Positions 1 to 9,116 of a DNA stretch of 64,000 nucleotides are shown here, piece after piece. The translations under genes and the position numbers were made by a program. Each line of letters begins with the position of its first letter. The stretch's first letter is position 1. The DNA is from Pseudomonadota bacterium (lineage in GTDB: Bacteria > Pseudomonadota > Gammaproteobacteria > Xanthomonadales > Xanthomonadaceae): NCBI GenBank assembly GCA_018240435.1, contig JAFEFT010000024.1, forward strand, positions 59,737-123,736. The letters run 5' to 3'. A model generated the notes under the pieces. That model did not search any database, was not told the origin of the DNA, and saw only the letters and a program-made list of their open reading frames with translations.

Positions 1-1628
1 CGGCAAATTTGCCGCGGAATACGCTTAAGGAAGGTCTGAACAACTTTGTTTTTGATCGTCATTCCCGCGAAAGCGGGAATCCAGTGTCTTTTATTTCAAC
101 AACATAGAGTCACTGGATCCCTGCCTTCGCAGGGATGACAAGACTTATTCAGACCTTCCTTAACACGGAGAATAGCCATGAAACACCTACGAAGCTTCAA
201 TGAGGCCGCGGCAAATTTGCCGCGGAATACGCGTCGAGTGCTCGGACCGCTACGGCGGGTGGTGCGCTTCAATGAGGCCGCGGCAAATTTGCCGCGGAAT
301 ACTAACCATCGCCATATCGACACGTGAAGCTCCTTGGTATGCTTCAATGAGGCCGCGGCAAATTTGCCGCGGAATACGCGTCGAGTGCTCGGACCGCTAC
401 GGCGGGTGGTGCGCTTCAATGAGGCCGCGGCAAATTTGCCGCGGAATACTGGCCGACGCGCCTGAATGGATGAGCGAAGATCAGCTTCAATGAGGCCGCG
501 GCAAATTTGCCGCGGAATACCAGCGGGGAAGCGATCAACCAGACTTCCGGCCCCGACGAAGCTTCAATGAGGCCGCGGCAAATTTGCCGCGGAATACGTG
601 GTCGATCATATCGCCGCGACGCTGTCGTTCGACTAGCTTCAATGAGGCCGCGGCAAATTTGCCGCGGAATACGACCACCTGCGCGGCGCCGTGAACTTCA
701 TGTCCGAAGCTTCAATGAGGCCGCGGCAAATTTGCCGCGGAATACGTGGTCGATCATATCGCCGCGACGCTGTCGTTCGACTAGCTTCAATGAGGCCGCG
801 GCAAATTTGCCGCGGAATACGAGTTGAAGAACGAAGAATGGGTCCACGATCGCTTTGAGCTTCAATGAGGCCGCGGCAAATTTGCCGCGGAATACATCCA
901 TCGCGCCACTGACCTTGCCGATGGCATCTTGCTTCAATGAGGCCGCGGCAAATTTGCCGCGGAATACCTGCGCGCACGAAGCCGTACCAGCCCGGCGGCA
1001 CCTGGCTTCAATGAGGCCGCGGCAAATTTGCCGCGGAATACGACCCTGTCGCACGCGAAGTTCATCAGCGGCACGCTTCAATGAGGCCGCGGCAAATTTG
1101 CCGCGGAATACGTCGACCTCCGGGGTATGAGCCCAGCGTTCTGCCTCTGCTTCAATGAGGCCGCGGCAAATTTGCCGCGGAATACCTGGGATGACTGCAA
1201 CGAGGTGAAGGCGTGGCTGGAGCTTCAATGAGGCCGCGGCAAATTTGCCGCGGAATACCTGGACTTGGCGGAGGTCGTCGGACGGTTCGTCAAGCTGCTT
1301 CAATGAGGCCGCGGCAAATTTGCCGCGGAATACCACGTTCGGCTTCGCTGTTCGCTATACGGGAGTGTAAGCTTCAATGAGGCCGCGGCAAATTTGCCGC
1401 GGAATACCCGTAACCCTCCCGGAACGACTGCGCAGCGACCTTCTGCTTCAATGAGGCCGCGGCAAATTTGCCGCGGAATACCGCTGATCGTCTGCGCTTC
1501 CTCAAGCACGGCCCTTTTGCTTCAATGAGGCCGCGGCAAATTTGCCGCGGAATACGTACATCCCAATCGTGCCTGTCTTCGGCAACATCCAGCTTCAATG
1601 AGGCCGCGGCAAATTTGCCGCGGAATAC
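1..1628 (-). CRISPR. Type I-G CRISPR array, 21 repeats (first one cut by the window edge), 20 spacers
   Basis: A 37-bp repeat recurs with no differences noticed. On the plus strand it begins GCTTCAATGAGG, contains the perfect 20-bp palindrome CCGCGGCAAATTTGCCGCGG and ends GGAATAC. Repeat starts are 194, 266, 341, 413, 484, 561, 636, 709, 784, 859, 931, 1005, 1075, 1149, 1222, 1297, 1371, 1445, 1519 and 1592, plus a partial repeat at 1-22. Spacers are 33-40 bp. The minus-strand form ends ATTGAAGC, like other repeats with that 3' handle, and the cas genes are also on the minus strand. The array is therefore read leftward from the leader at 1629-1837, and position 1 is toward its old end. Spacer 231-265 equals 378-412, and spacer 598-635 equals 746-783. 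The first spacer (23-193) carries a MITE. Confidence 0.98.
29..159. mobile_element. IS5-like MITE (131 bp) inserted in a CRISPR spacer
   Basis: The element has inverted termini GGAAGGTCTGAA and TTCAGACCTTCC and is flanked on both sides by TTAA (25-28 and 160-163). Removing the element plus one TTAA leaves a 36-bp spacer, which is the normal size in this array. TTAA fits the YTAR target of IS5-type elements, and the termini resemble the IS5 end (GGAAGGTGCGAA) as I remember it. No transposase is encoded. Two internal hairpins (ATTCCCGC/GCGGGAAT and ATCCCTGC/GCAGGGAT) are visible. A second, inverted copy lies at 56247-56398. Confidence 0.88.
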
Positions 1629-1837
1629 AGCCCATCGCCAAACCCTTGATCGGCTTGCGTGTGGTGCCGGTCTTGCGAGCGCTGTCCATGCCAGCGCTTG
1701 GACATCGTGCAACGGTTCGCGTGCGCTGGCAACAGGCGCGCACAGGTCATTGATTGTCAAGGAACTCTCGGCTGCGAGCGCTGCCGGGGCTGGACGTCGC
1801 AGCGCAGCGCTCGCGCGGCATCGGCGAGAATCATCAC
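1629..1837 (-). promoter_or_regulatory. CRISPR leader
   Basis: This 209-bp gap lies between the leader-proximal repeat and the stop of cas2, upstream of the array on the minus strand. A TTGACA hexamer (minus strand, 1760-1755) could be the -35 of an array promoter, but no good -10 follows at 16-18 bp. No ORF of interest was seen. The assignment rests on position and array orientation. Confidence 0.6.
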
Positions 1838-2128
1838 TCAGACGACGATCGCTTGCCGCTGCACCGGCTCGAAACGATCGCCCAGGCTCACCACCCTGGG
1901 CTTGACCATGTCCGCCGGGCCCAGGTCGATCACCAGCAAGGCGTCCTCGCCATGCTTGATGATGCCATCGAGCAGGGCGATCAGCTCGGCATGGCGGCGC
2001 CGGCTCAGACGGCACTGGAACACCGACAGCTGCAGCCATTCGCCAAAACCCTTCATCAGCCGGAACACGCGCCGCCAGCGCTTGTCGTCGCGGATGTCGT
2101 AAGTGACCAGATACAGATGTTCGTCCAT
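1838..2128 (-). CDS. cas2: CRISPR-associated endonuclease Cas2
   Basis: The 96-residue product begins [18 protein letters not shown], the Cas2 ferredoxin-like first strand with the conserved Asp after the tyrosine (YDI), followed by VFQCRLS. Length is normal for Cas2. It pairs with Cas1 to integrate new spacers. The gene lies 21 bp downstream of cas4-cas1 on the same strand and is the last cas gene before the leader and array. Confidence 0.95.
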   Translation of the reverse strand: MDEHLYLVTYDIRDDKRWRRVFRLMKGFGEWLQLSVFQCRLSRRRHAELIALLDGIIKHGEDALLVIDLGPADMVKPRVVSLGDRFEPVQRQAIVV

Positions 2129-2149
2129 GCCTGTCTCCCGGGGTGAGAA

Positions 2150-3877
2150 TCAGCGGGTGGTGAAGTTGGGGTATTCGGGCAATTCGCCGAGCAGATGACG
2201 ACCGAACAAGCGGCATTGCAATTCCAGCAGCCGGCGATACGAGAGGCGATAGCCGAACAGCGGGTGGGTGACTTCCTGATCGAGCCGGCGTTCGAAGCCG
2301 GCGATGAAGCGCTTGCGCCCGTCGGGGTGCAGGTTGACGCTGCCGGCCACGCTCACGAAGTCGCTCGGGTGGACTTCGCCGTTGTTGATCGCCTGGATCA
2401 CGCATGAATCGGCCAGCAACGGGCGGAATGGTTCCATCAGATCCAGCGCCAGCGCCGGCCGGCCGTAGCGCGGCTGGTGATAGAAACCGCGGAACGGGTC
2501 GAAACCGACTGCCTGCAAGGTCACGGTGAGGCTGCGGGCGAGCACGCTGTAGGCCAGCGAAAGCATGGCGTTGACCGGGTCGGTGGGCGGCCGGCGGTTG
2601 CGGGTGGTGAAGTCGAAGGCAAAGTTGGCATCGTCGCTGCGGCGGATCAGTTCGCGGAAATTGGCGAAATAGATCGCCGCGGCCTGGCCTTCGACGCCCA
2701 GCAGCGATTCGAGCGACTCGCAACGGCGGGCCTGCTCGATCATCTTCTTCAGATCGAGCAGGGTGCGTTCGGGTTTCTCTTCGGGCTTCCAGTTTCGGCG
2801 CAGCAGGGTGCGGCTGTTGGCGATCTTGGCTGCCACCAGGCCGCGGGCGATGCGCAGGCAGCGCGCCTCGTCGAAGCTGGCGCGGTACTGCGCGGTGCGC
2901 AGTTCGACATTCTTGTGGCCGTGGCCGAGGCTGTGGCCGTGGAACCAGCCGCCATAGCTGTGCCAGGTGATCGGGATCTGCCGCTCCATCAAGGCTTGCA
3001 GGCAGGGCGTGGTGACGTAGATGTTGCCCATCAGCACCACCTGCGACACCTCGGCGATGCGCGCGGTGGCCAGCACCTTGTCGTCCTTGCTCACTTCGAG
3101 CATGTCGCCTTTCTTCGCCAGTTTGGCGTTGAACTGCTGCACGTACAGCGGCAGCGCTTCGTGCCAGGGCACGGCCAGCGGCCGCGGCGGAATGTCGGGC
3201 GCGTGCAGGCTGTGCACTTCGTCGGGCAGGCAGATGGTCACCAGCGAGCAGCGCGGGCACTTCGGGCTGTCCACCAGCGGCGGCGGAATCCGGCCACCGC
3301 CGGCGGTGGCGCGCAGTTCGTGGATGGCGCGGCGGGTGAGCGCGAGCAGGTCGTCGTCGAACGGCACGCGCACACGCTCGCGGCTCTCGACGAAGTAGAT
3401 CGCACCCTCGTCGCAATCGTAGCCATGCTCGCGCAGCAGCAACCCCTGCGCGCACAGCTGCACGCGCTCGGGGTCGTACACGCCACCGGCAACATGCGGG
3501 CGTTTGCCGCGTTTGTAGTCCACCGGCGTCACCGTCATGCCTTCGCCTTCGACGAGGTCGAGTTTGGCGATCAGGCCGAGCTTGTTGGACGACAGCGTGA
3601 TCGAGCGGGCGTGGATCTGCGGCCGGTCTTCCTCGTCGGCATCGGGCTTGGCATCCAGCGCCGGTTTGGGCAAGTCGCCGGAAGGCTTGTCCACGCGCCG
3701 GTGCCGCCAGCGCCCCTCGACGGTATCGGCCGAATCGGCCCATTCGCCCTGCACCCACTCCAGATAGGCCAGGCGCGGACAATAGACATGCTCGTTGAGC
3801 ATGCGCACCGGGATCGGCGGCTGGTCGTCGCCGAGCTCGGGGAAGGGCAGTTCCAGGTCGCCTTGTCTGGGCTCCAT
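2150..3877 (-). CDS. cas4-cas1: Cas4-Cas1 fusion, adaptation nuclease/integrase
   Basis: The 575-residue protein begins MEPRQGDLELPF. Residues 1-225 are Cas4-like: C33 and the cluster C207/C210/C216 would bind an iron-sulfur cluster, and D120-Y-K-R-G-K125 is the RecB-type nuclease motif. Residues about 235-575 are Cas1, with the expected metal ligands E396 (GVEGQAA), H467 (FYHQPRYGRP) and D479. Cas4-Cas1 fusions are typical of type I-G/I-U loci. The Cas4 part trims and selects prespacers and Cas1-Cas2 inserts them. A longer upstream frame (to 4339) exists, but the Cas4 family start fits ATG 3877. The divergent vapBC genes separate it from the interference genes. Confidence 0.95.
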   Translation of the reverse strand: MEPRQGDLELPFPELGDDQPPIPVRMLNEHVYCPRLAYLEWVQGEWADSADTVEGRWRHRRVDKPSGDLPKPALDAKPDADEEDRPQIHARSITLSSNKLGLIAKLDLVEGEGMTVTPVDYKRGKRPHVAGGVYDPERVQLCAQGLLLREHGYDCDEGAIYFVESRERVRVPFDDDLLALTRRAIHELRATAGGGRIPPPLVDSPKCPRCSLVTICLPDEVHSLHAPDIPPRPLAVPWHEALPLYVQQFNAKLAKKGDMLEVSKDDKVLATARIAEVSQVVLMGNIYVTTPCLQALMERQIPITWHSYGGWFHGHSLGHGHKNVELRTAQYRASFDEARCLRIARGLVAAKIANSRTLLRRNWKPEEKPERTLLDLKKMIEQARRCESLESLLGVEGQAAAIYFANFRELIRRSDDANFAFDFTTRNRRPPTDPVNAMLSLAYSVLARSLTVTLQAVGFDPFRGFYHQPRYGRPALALDLMEPFRPLLADSCVIQAINNGEVHPSDFVSVAGSVNLHPDGRKRFIAGFERRLDQEVTHPLFGYRLSYRRLLELQCRLFGRHLLGELPEYPNFTTR

Positions 3878-4030
3878 GGGGATGGCCTCCGACGAGGGCC
3901 TTCCGTGGCGATGAGGGACCGGCAGAGACCGGATCGGGCATGCGCGATCATCCTCCGCCGTTTGCGCGTTCGCGCCAAGTCGCCCGGCGCCCGCCTTGCG
4001 AAAACGATCCACGGTCGCGCGCTGGCGGTC

Positions 4031-4062
4031 ACGATATCTTGCAACACGAGATGTGATATCCT
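4031..4062 (+). promoter_or_regulatory. Putative vapBC operator/promoter with GATATC half-sites
   Basis: Two copies of the palindromic hexamer GATATC (4033-4038 and 4055-4060) lie 16 bp apart directly upstream of the vapB ATG at 4069, inside the 191-bp divergent gap with cas4-cas1. Paired half-sites this close to the start are usual for an autoregulated toxin-antitoxin operator. The second site overlaps a TATCCT hexamer that could be the -10. This is inference from position and symmetry. Confidence 0.4.
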
Positions 4063-4068
4063 GCAGCG

Positions 4069-4311
4069 ATGCCCAAGACCCTGATCTCCCTCGACGACGC
4101 CGACAAGGCATGGCTGGACCGCGAGGCCCGTCGGCGCAAGCTGCCGATGACCGAGCTGGTGCGCCAGGCCGTGCGTGGCTACCGGCTGCGCGAGGAAAGC
4201 CGGCGCATGCCGCAGATCGCCGATGCCCTCGCGACCACGGCCGGGCTCTGGCGCCGGGGCGACGGCCTGGCCTGGCAGCAGCGGTTGCGCGACGAATGGC
4301 CGCACGACTGA
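4069..4311 (+). CDS. vapB: VapB-type antitoxin (ribbon-helix-helix-like)
   Basis: The 80-residue protein begins MPKTLISLDDADKAWLDREA, a short beta strand followed by helices (RRRKLPMTELVRQAVRGYRL) as in CopG/ribbon-helix-helix antitoxins of PIN toxins. The C-terminal part (WRRGDGLAWQQRLRDEW) would wrap the toxin. It overlaps vapC by 16 bp, so the two are translationally coupled. It is transcribed opposite to the cas genes around it. It probably binds its own operator upstream. Confidence 0.8.
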   Translation: MPKTLISLDDADKAWLDREARRRKLPMTELVRQAVRGYRLREESRRMPQIADALATTAGLWRRGDGLAWQQRLRDEWPHD

Positions 4312-4676
4312 AATACCTGCTCGACTCGGTGATCCTCATCGATCACCTCAACGGCATCGAAGCCGCGACTCGTTTTCTCGGCGATTACGCCAAAAGCTGT
4401 GCGATCTCCGTCATCACCCGCGCCGAAGTGCTGGCCGGCCTCGACGACGAACAAGCCGCCGTGGTGGCCGACCTGCTCGACCTGTTCCCGGCTCTGCCGA
4501 TTACCGTCGAAATCGGCGATCTCGCCGCCCGCCTGCGGCGCAGCGAACGCTGGAAGTTGCCCGATGCCCTGCAGGCGGCCGTGGCGCAACAGCACGGGCT
4601 GGTGCTGGTGACGCGCAACACGAGGGATTTCCGCGACGGCGAGGTGATCGGCGTGAGGGTGCCGTATGCGGTGTGA
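4296..4676 (+). CDS. vapC: VapC-type PIN-domain ribonuclease toxin
   Basis: The 126-residue product (MAARLKYLLDSVILIDHL) has the PIN acidic set: D10 in LLDSVILIDHL, E44 in TRAEVLAG, D90 in KLPDALQAA and D111 in TRNTRDF. The family cleaves RNA, often tRNA, when not held by its antitoxin. Start ATG 4296 was chosen because it begins the PIN fold and overlaps vapB. A longer frame from 3996 adds only antisense-like sequence. Its position between the adaptation and interference modules is unusual. Confidence 0.85.
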   Translation: MAARLKYLLDSVILIDHLNGIEAATRFLGDYAKSCAISVITRAEVLAGLDDEQAAVVADLLDLFPALPITVEIGDLAARLRRSERWKLPDALQAAVAQQHGLVLVTRNTRDFRDGEVIGVRVPYAV

Positions 4677-4861
4677 TCCGGGAAGGTTGTTGAAAAAAGG
4701 CTGACGTGCATTCGCGCAGGTGCGCCTTGGCTATTCAGTTGAAATCAGCTTTTGCCGGGTCGAAAGGCGGCCGGGCAGACGGCCTGCAACGCGACGGCGC
4801 ACAGGTGGTGCAGAACTCGACCACGCCGGCAAACTGGATGTGGTTCATGACCCGGAGGATT

Positions 4862-7042
4862 TCATGCGCGATGGCTTGCCCCTGCCTCGCAGGTGAACAA
4901 GCCCCCACCCAAATGCAGCGTCCGGCCCAACAGGACGGGGCCGGGAACCGCAACCTTGAAACCCAACTCCAGGCCCGCACCGTTGCGTAGCCGATTCACG
5001 GCAGCGGGCATTGGCAGCCCCCGCCTTTGCGTCTCCGTGATCACATCGTGATGCAGCGTGTTGCTTCCGTTTTTCCTGGCGTGCCGCGTCGCGGTGTAAG
5101 GCGTTTGCGCAATCCAGCGTGCCGATGTCGCAAACAGGGGGTCGTGGTCGAAGTCGATTTCTTGCCGCATCAGTCGCAATCGCCCGGATGAACCGGCCCG
5201 CAATTCGACGAAATCCGCGAGCGCTTTTCCCAGGGTGCCCAAATGATCGCGCTCGTCCGTGGAAGGTTCACGATGTTCGATGATGTGCGGCGCGATGACG
5301 AGCAGGCGGCGCCGCTCCAGATCCGGCACGAAAGCGAGATGGGCGTGATGGCCCCTGCGGGCTGGCTCGCCCGCGTCCTCATGACCGGTGAAGAACAAGT
5401 CCAGTTTTTCCATGCGCCCCAATTGCGCCTGCACCCGCGCCATGACAGCGCGACGCAGAGCGCTCGCAAGCTCAAGCGGTTCGGCACCGTCCGCCAAACC
5501 ATCCACGATGGAAAACGCCAATACCCCTTCCACTCGCCGTGAGGGCACCATCAATCCCAGACCGCAATAGCGTCCGCTGCCCAGCACGATAGGGCCGCTC
5601 ACGGGCCCGGCAAATTCGATTTCGACATGCCAAAGCTGGTGCTTGGAAAAGCGTGTTCCTTCAGCGAACGTCTCGGCACGCCCGCCCTTGGCCTCGAACG
5701 GTTCGCGCTGCACGCGCATGTTGGCGATGCGGTGGCGTAGCCCGGCATGGCGCAGCGCCTGCGCGACCTCGTGCATGGCCTTGCGATTTTCGGATTGACG
5801 CTCGTCGCCATTCTTCGCTTGCTCATGCTGCCTGGTCGGATCAATGCGACGGCGCGTGGCGTTCGGCAAGGCCAACGGCGTCACACTGCGCCACAGGCGC
5901 GATGACACACCGTTTTCTCCCATGCCGTAGTGCCCCAACATCGAGTTGTCATCTGCCGTCACCAATTGCACGGGCGAAGAAAGAATCTCGCCGGTAGCCT
6001 CATCGATGCCGGGTGCTTCAACTTCCAGCCCCGAAAACGCCCATGCAACGTCTCTGGTCTGAATCGGGCAATCCGGGGGCACATCGACCAGTACACGGCG
6101 GATGCCTCTATCGGCGTAATGAAAGCCGATGGAAGGCAACGGGATGATGCGTAGTCGCAGCGTCTTGTCCGCCTCCTTGGCATCGCGGCCGATGAAGACG
6201 CGCTCGATTTCACTTTTCCTTTCGGGTAACGCAGTGCAAAGCCGCTGTGCAGCGTGATCGCGAACGATTTTCACCAGTTCAGCCGCGCCCTTCAAAGGCC
6301 AGGGAGCAAATGGCGCATGGGTTTCCGTCGTGCGCCGCAGATCAAACAGCAGTTTGCTTGAAGGACTGTTGTAGGCCATCAAGCGGAAACGCGTTCTGGG
6401 CGCGTTGGTGAATCGGGTTTGATTCCCGACACGCTCAAAACGCTTTGCGCCGGCATTGTGACGATCTATCAAACTATCGAGCGAACCCTCTTGCGGGCAA
6501 TCCAGCTTCACACCATCGCCGCCGGATGATGGGCGATAGACCACGCCCGGATACTGCTCCAGCCGTTCATCAGCGGCAGCTTCATCCAGCACTTCGCCCA
6601 CGGCCCAAGCCATGTCCACGCCACGGCCCAACTGGTAAAGACCTTCGGCGATTTCGCATATCTTCCTTGCTGGCGCGTCATCACCATCGAAGCGCCAGAC
6701 ATAAAGCAGAGGCACGGACGCATCGAACAATCGGGGACGGATGTGCTTGGTCGCGCTGCGTATTTCGGCGATACGCCGGATGTCGCCACCTTTGGCATCC
6801 AGGTCGTTGTTGGGTACGAACAGAGCGATGTGTTGTCCGGTGCGCGATGCGGGTGCGGCAAGGGTCGGCGCGTCATCCAATTTCTCCAGCCATTCCAAAG
6901 CGTCATTTGCGTGATCTGCAACGGGATTGGCCGTAGCCGCTACTAACGCCTGAAACAGCCGCGCTGGCGATGGCGGCCAGTCGCCCGCCCCGTGATAGCG
7001 CCCTTCGTGGAAGCGAACGGAGATGACCAGAGTGTGCGTCAT
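4862..7042 (-). CDS. csb2: Csb2 (Cas5-Cas6 type), type I-G Cascade subunit
   Basis: The 726-residue protein begins MTHTLVISVRFHEGRYHG followed by DWPPSPARLFQALVAA, the N-terminal signature of the GSU0054/Csb2 family. The last part has the Gly-rich RAMP loop (GPVLLGRTLHLGGGLF). Csb2 is regarded as a Cas5 plus Cas6 fusion that processes pre-crRNA and caps the 5' end of the crRNA in the I-G effector complex. Its start overlaps the csb1 stop by 4 bp, showing coupling. The 185 bp between its end and vapC hold nothing recognised. Confidence 0.92.
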   Translation of the reverse strand: MTHTLVISVRFHEGRYHGAGDWPPSPARLFQALVAATANPVADHANDALEWLEKLDDAPTLAAPASRTGQHIALFVPNNDLDAKGGDIRRIAEIRSATKHIRPRLFDASVPLLYVWRFDGDDAPARKICEIAEGLYQLGRGVDMAWAVGEVLDEAAADERLEQYPGVVYRPSSGGDGVKLDCPQEGSLDSLIDRHNAGAKRFERVGNQTRFTNAPRTRFRLMAYNSPSSKLLFDLRRTTETHAPFAPWPLKGAAELVKIVRDHAAQRLCTALPERKSEIERVFIGRDAKEADKTLRLRIIPLPSIGFHYADRGIRRVLVDVPPDCPIQTRDVAWAFSGLEVEAPGIDEATGEILSSPVQLVTADDNSMLGHYGMGENGVSSRLWRSVTPLALPNATRRRIDPTRQHEQAKNGDERQSENRKAMHEVAQALRHAGLRHRIANMRVQREPFEAKGGRAETFAEGTRFSKHQLWHVEIEFAGPVSGPIVLGSGRYCGLGLMVPSRRVEGVLAFSIVDGLADGAEPLELASALRRAVMARVQAQLGRMEKLDLFFTGHEDAGEPARRGHHAHLAFVPDLERRRLLVIAPHIIEHREPSTDERDHLGTLGKALADFVELRAGSSGRLRLMRQEIDFDHDPLFATSARWIAQTPYTATRHARKNGSNTLHHDVITETQRRGLPMPAAVNRLRNGAGLELGFKVAVPGPVLLGRTLHLGGGLFTCEAGASHRA

Positions 7043-8241
7043 GACGTAGGGGCTTCCTCACCCTTCTTCGCAAGCAGTTTCTTGGCGGCGGCCAAATCGA
7101 ACTTGTGCTCCAGAGGAAGCGCTTTGCCACTCTCATCCTTCGGCCATTTCTGCTTGAATGGTTGAGCAGCATCCATTGCAAATTCCAGAAGATCGGCGTG
7201 GCTCGGAAAATTCTTGATCGGACTCGGCTCACCGCGACGCGGAACCTGCCTCCATTCGTCTGTTTCATCAGCGTATCGGAGCAAACAACCTTCACGTAGG
7301 GACAACTCAAGCTCGGTTGTGGCGGCAAGCAATGCAAGGCCAAGTAAATATTTCTGAATCTGCTTCGTTTCCTCATCGTCTTTACCGCGTAATGCGCGCA
7401 GAGCGACGAGATTGATCGTGACATCCCGCACTATCGGCCCTTTTGTCAACACGCCTCCGAGCACACGCGCCTCAGGGTTCGGCTTGCCGCCAATGAACTG
7501 TGCCACCTTGTCTGTACGAAATGTTGCGGGCGCGTCTGCAAGCCCGGCAACAGAGCGTTCCACTTTCCCTTTTTTCTTTTCCTCTTCCTTGATCTCTTTT
7601 TGTTGGTCTTCGCTGAGATCCTTCCACACCGAATTGAACTGCGCGGCGGCGTGAAGAACATCGACATCCCATGCGCGGATGATTGATCGGATAAGTCTCG
7701 GTCGCTTCTCCCCGGTGCCAGCACGAGAATCCCAGACGCCGAACAAGAGCGAAGTAGGAGCGATCGCGCACAAGAACCCGGCATTCCCGTGGCGATTCAA
7801 TGCTTCAAATGCCAAACCAATGTGTTTTGCCAAAGACGGAGTTGCCTTTACCACTGCATCGGCGCTTCGGTGTGCCAAGTCCAGAAGCGACTGCCGTCTT
7901 TGGTATTTCTCACCGCCTTCCGTGACGTTCAGGATGATTTCGATTTGTGGTACCAATGCGGCAAGCTTGTTCAGTTCTTCGCCTTTTTCGCTTTTTCCGG
8001 TGGATTTGAACAACGGTTCGGTTCGATTGTTCTGCGAACCCACGCTGTCAATGGTGGCTACCTTGGTTCCGTCCGACAGTGTATCGATGTTGTAGCCGAT
8101 GTCGGCATAAGTGGGCGGGAAGATCACGCCGCCTTCGCCTTCCACGGGAAGAAGTTTCTGCTTCAAGTGCAGGGCGACGGGGCCGTCTGCTTTGAGACAA
8201 TCATCAAAAACAACTTGTTTAGTAGCTTCATTGGGGTTCAT
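7039..8241 (-). CDS. csb1: Csb1 (Cas7-type backbone subunit)
   Basis: The 400-residue product matches the GSU0053/Csb1 Cas7 family, including PTYADIGYNIDTLSDGTKVATIDSVGS broken by the RAMP fold and GNAGFLCAIAPTSLLFGVWDSR in the middle. Csb1 polymerises along the crRNA spacer as the backbone of the type I-G Cascade. A Lys/Glu-rich linker (EIKEEEKKKGK) lies near residue 220. It overlaps csb3 (stop at 8238) and csb2 (start at 7042) by 4 bp each, a tightly coupled operon. Confidence 0.92.
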   Translation of the reverse strand: MNPNEATKQVVFDDCLKADGPVALHLKQKLLPVEGEGGVIFPPTYADIGYNIDTLSDGTKVATIDSVGSQNNRTEPLFKSTGKSEKGEELNKLAALVPQIEIILNVTEGGEKYQRRQSLLDLAHRSADAVVKATPSLAKHIGLAFEALNRHGNAGFLCAIAPTSLLFGVWDSRAGTGEKRPRLIRSIIRAWDVDVLHAAAQFNSVWKDLSEDQQKEIKEEEKKKGKVERSVAGLADAPATFRTDKVAQFIGGKPNPEARVLGGVLTKGPIVRDVTINLVALRALRGKDDEETKQIQKYLLGLALLAATTELELSLREGCLLRYADETDEWRQVPRRGEPSPIKNFPSHADLLEFAMDAAQPFKQKWPKDESGKALPLEHKFDLAAAKKLLAKKGEEAPTS

Positions 8242-9116
8242 TTAGATAGCTCCTCTTTGGCCGGAAAACATTTCTTGTATTGCTTATCGTCGCCCAAGTG
8301 CGCGCGAAAGCAACGGTAGTGGCCGCGCGGCACAAGGCCACGTGGTTGAGTGAATACAGCTCTTACCAAACTGGTAGGAATCCTGCCCTGCCATACCGCA
8401 TAGCGGATCTCGTACGTCGAAAGGAACTCCGGACGAGTATGTTCAAGACCGATGACCGCCAGCGCCTCGACCGCTGGTGAAACAAGAAGCGTTGCACCTT
8501 GCTCATCAAGCGACGAACCTGTATTTATTGCGTCCCAAGCGCCGCGCGAGTCGAATCCAAAACGACCACCGACAGGGCCGGCTTCGAAAGGGTTGTCCGG
8601 CGTAGGGGTAAGTTGTCGCACGCCGATGGTTCCCTTCTTCGTGGAATCCCCATACAACACATTCATCATCAGTTTCGCAGCCACTTGCTTGCCTGCAAAT
8701 AGCTTTAGCGCTTTGCGCTTGTCGCCTTCCAGCCAGTTTGAGACATTGAAATTTCGCTCCTTGTCCTCCAGGAAAATCGGCAATGCGCATGCCGTGAGTT
8801 TTTTTCCAATGGAATCAAGAAGTTCAGACCGAGGCGCAGGAAACTCCCCTGTTTCAATGGCATCTTGCGGCCACGGGCCATCAACTCCTGCTGGCCGTAC
8901 AGGTTTCACCGTTGCAGCTTTGAGGAAGTCCAATGCAGCCTCAAACGGATTTTTCTGCCCGGCGGCACACAAATGAAACTTGGCCTGTGCCTTGTCGCTC
9001 CAATCAAACCCCGCCTCTGCATCGCCCAGCAGTACATCGGCCAGTTCCATGAATCCAAGACAGGCGAACACCTGACCCGGATTGAACAAGTCCACGGGTA
9101 TCTTCGATTCGGCCAT
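8238..9116 (-). CDS. csb3: Csb3, type I-G Cascade subunit (Cas8-like role)
   Basis: The 292-residue protein begins MAESKIPVDLFNPGQVFACLG, typical of Csb3. It occupies the place of the large subunit in the Csb3 variant of type I-U/I-G. The likely role, inferred from family and position, is PAM recognition and Cas3 recruitment. ATG 9116 was chosen over an upstream in-frame start because it overlaps the cas3 stop in the form TGATG and starts the conserved block. Other blocks include TSLVRAVFTQPRGLVPRGHY near the C terminus. Confidence 0.88.
   Translation of the reverse strand: MAESKIPVDLFNPGQVFACLGFMELADVLLGDAEAGFDWSDKAQAKFHLCAAGQKNPFEAALDFLKAATVKPVRPAGVDGPWPQDAIETGEFPAPRSELLDSIGKKLTACALPIFLEDKERNFNVSNWLEGDKRKALKLFAGKQVAAKLMMNVLYGDSTKKGTIGVRQLTPTPDNPFEAGPVGGRFGFDSRGAWDAINTGSSLDEQGATLLVSPAVEALAVIGLEHTRPEFLSTYEIRYAVWQGRIPTSLVRAVFTQPRGLVPRGHYRCFRAHLGDDKQYKKCFPAKEELSK

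Noticed and set aside
96..1509. Several ORFs with repeated MRPRQICRGI or VFRGKFAAASLK segments
   Set aside because: They are translations of the CRISPR repeat in different frames, not genes.
3996..4295. Longer N terminus for VapC
   Set aside because: It would overlap vapB completely out of frame and adds no PIN-domain sequence.
4677..4861. Possible small gene between vapC and csb2
   Set aside because: Short frames only, no start with a ribosome-binding site and no recognisable motif.
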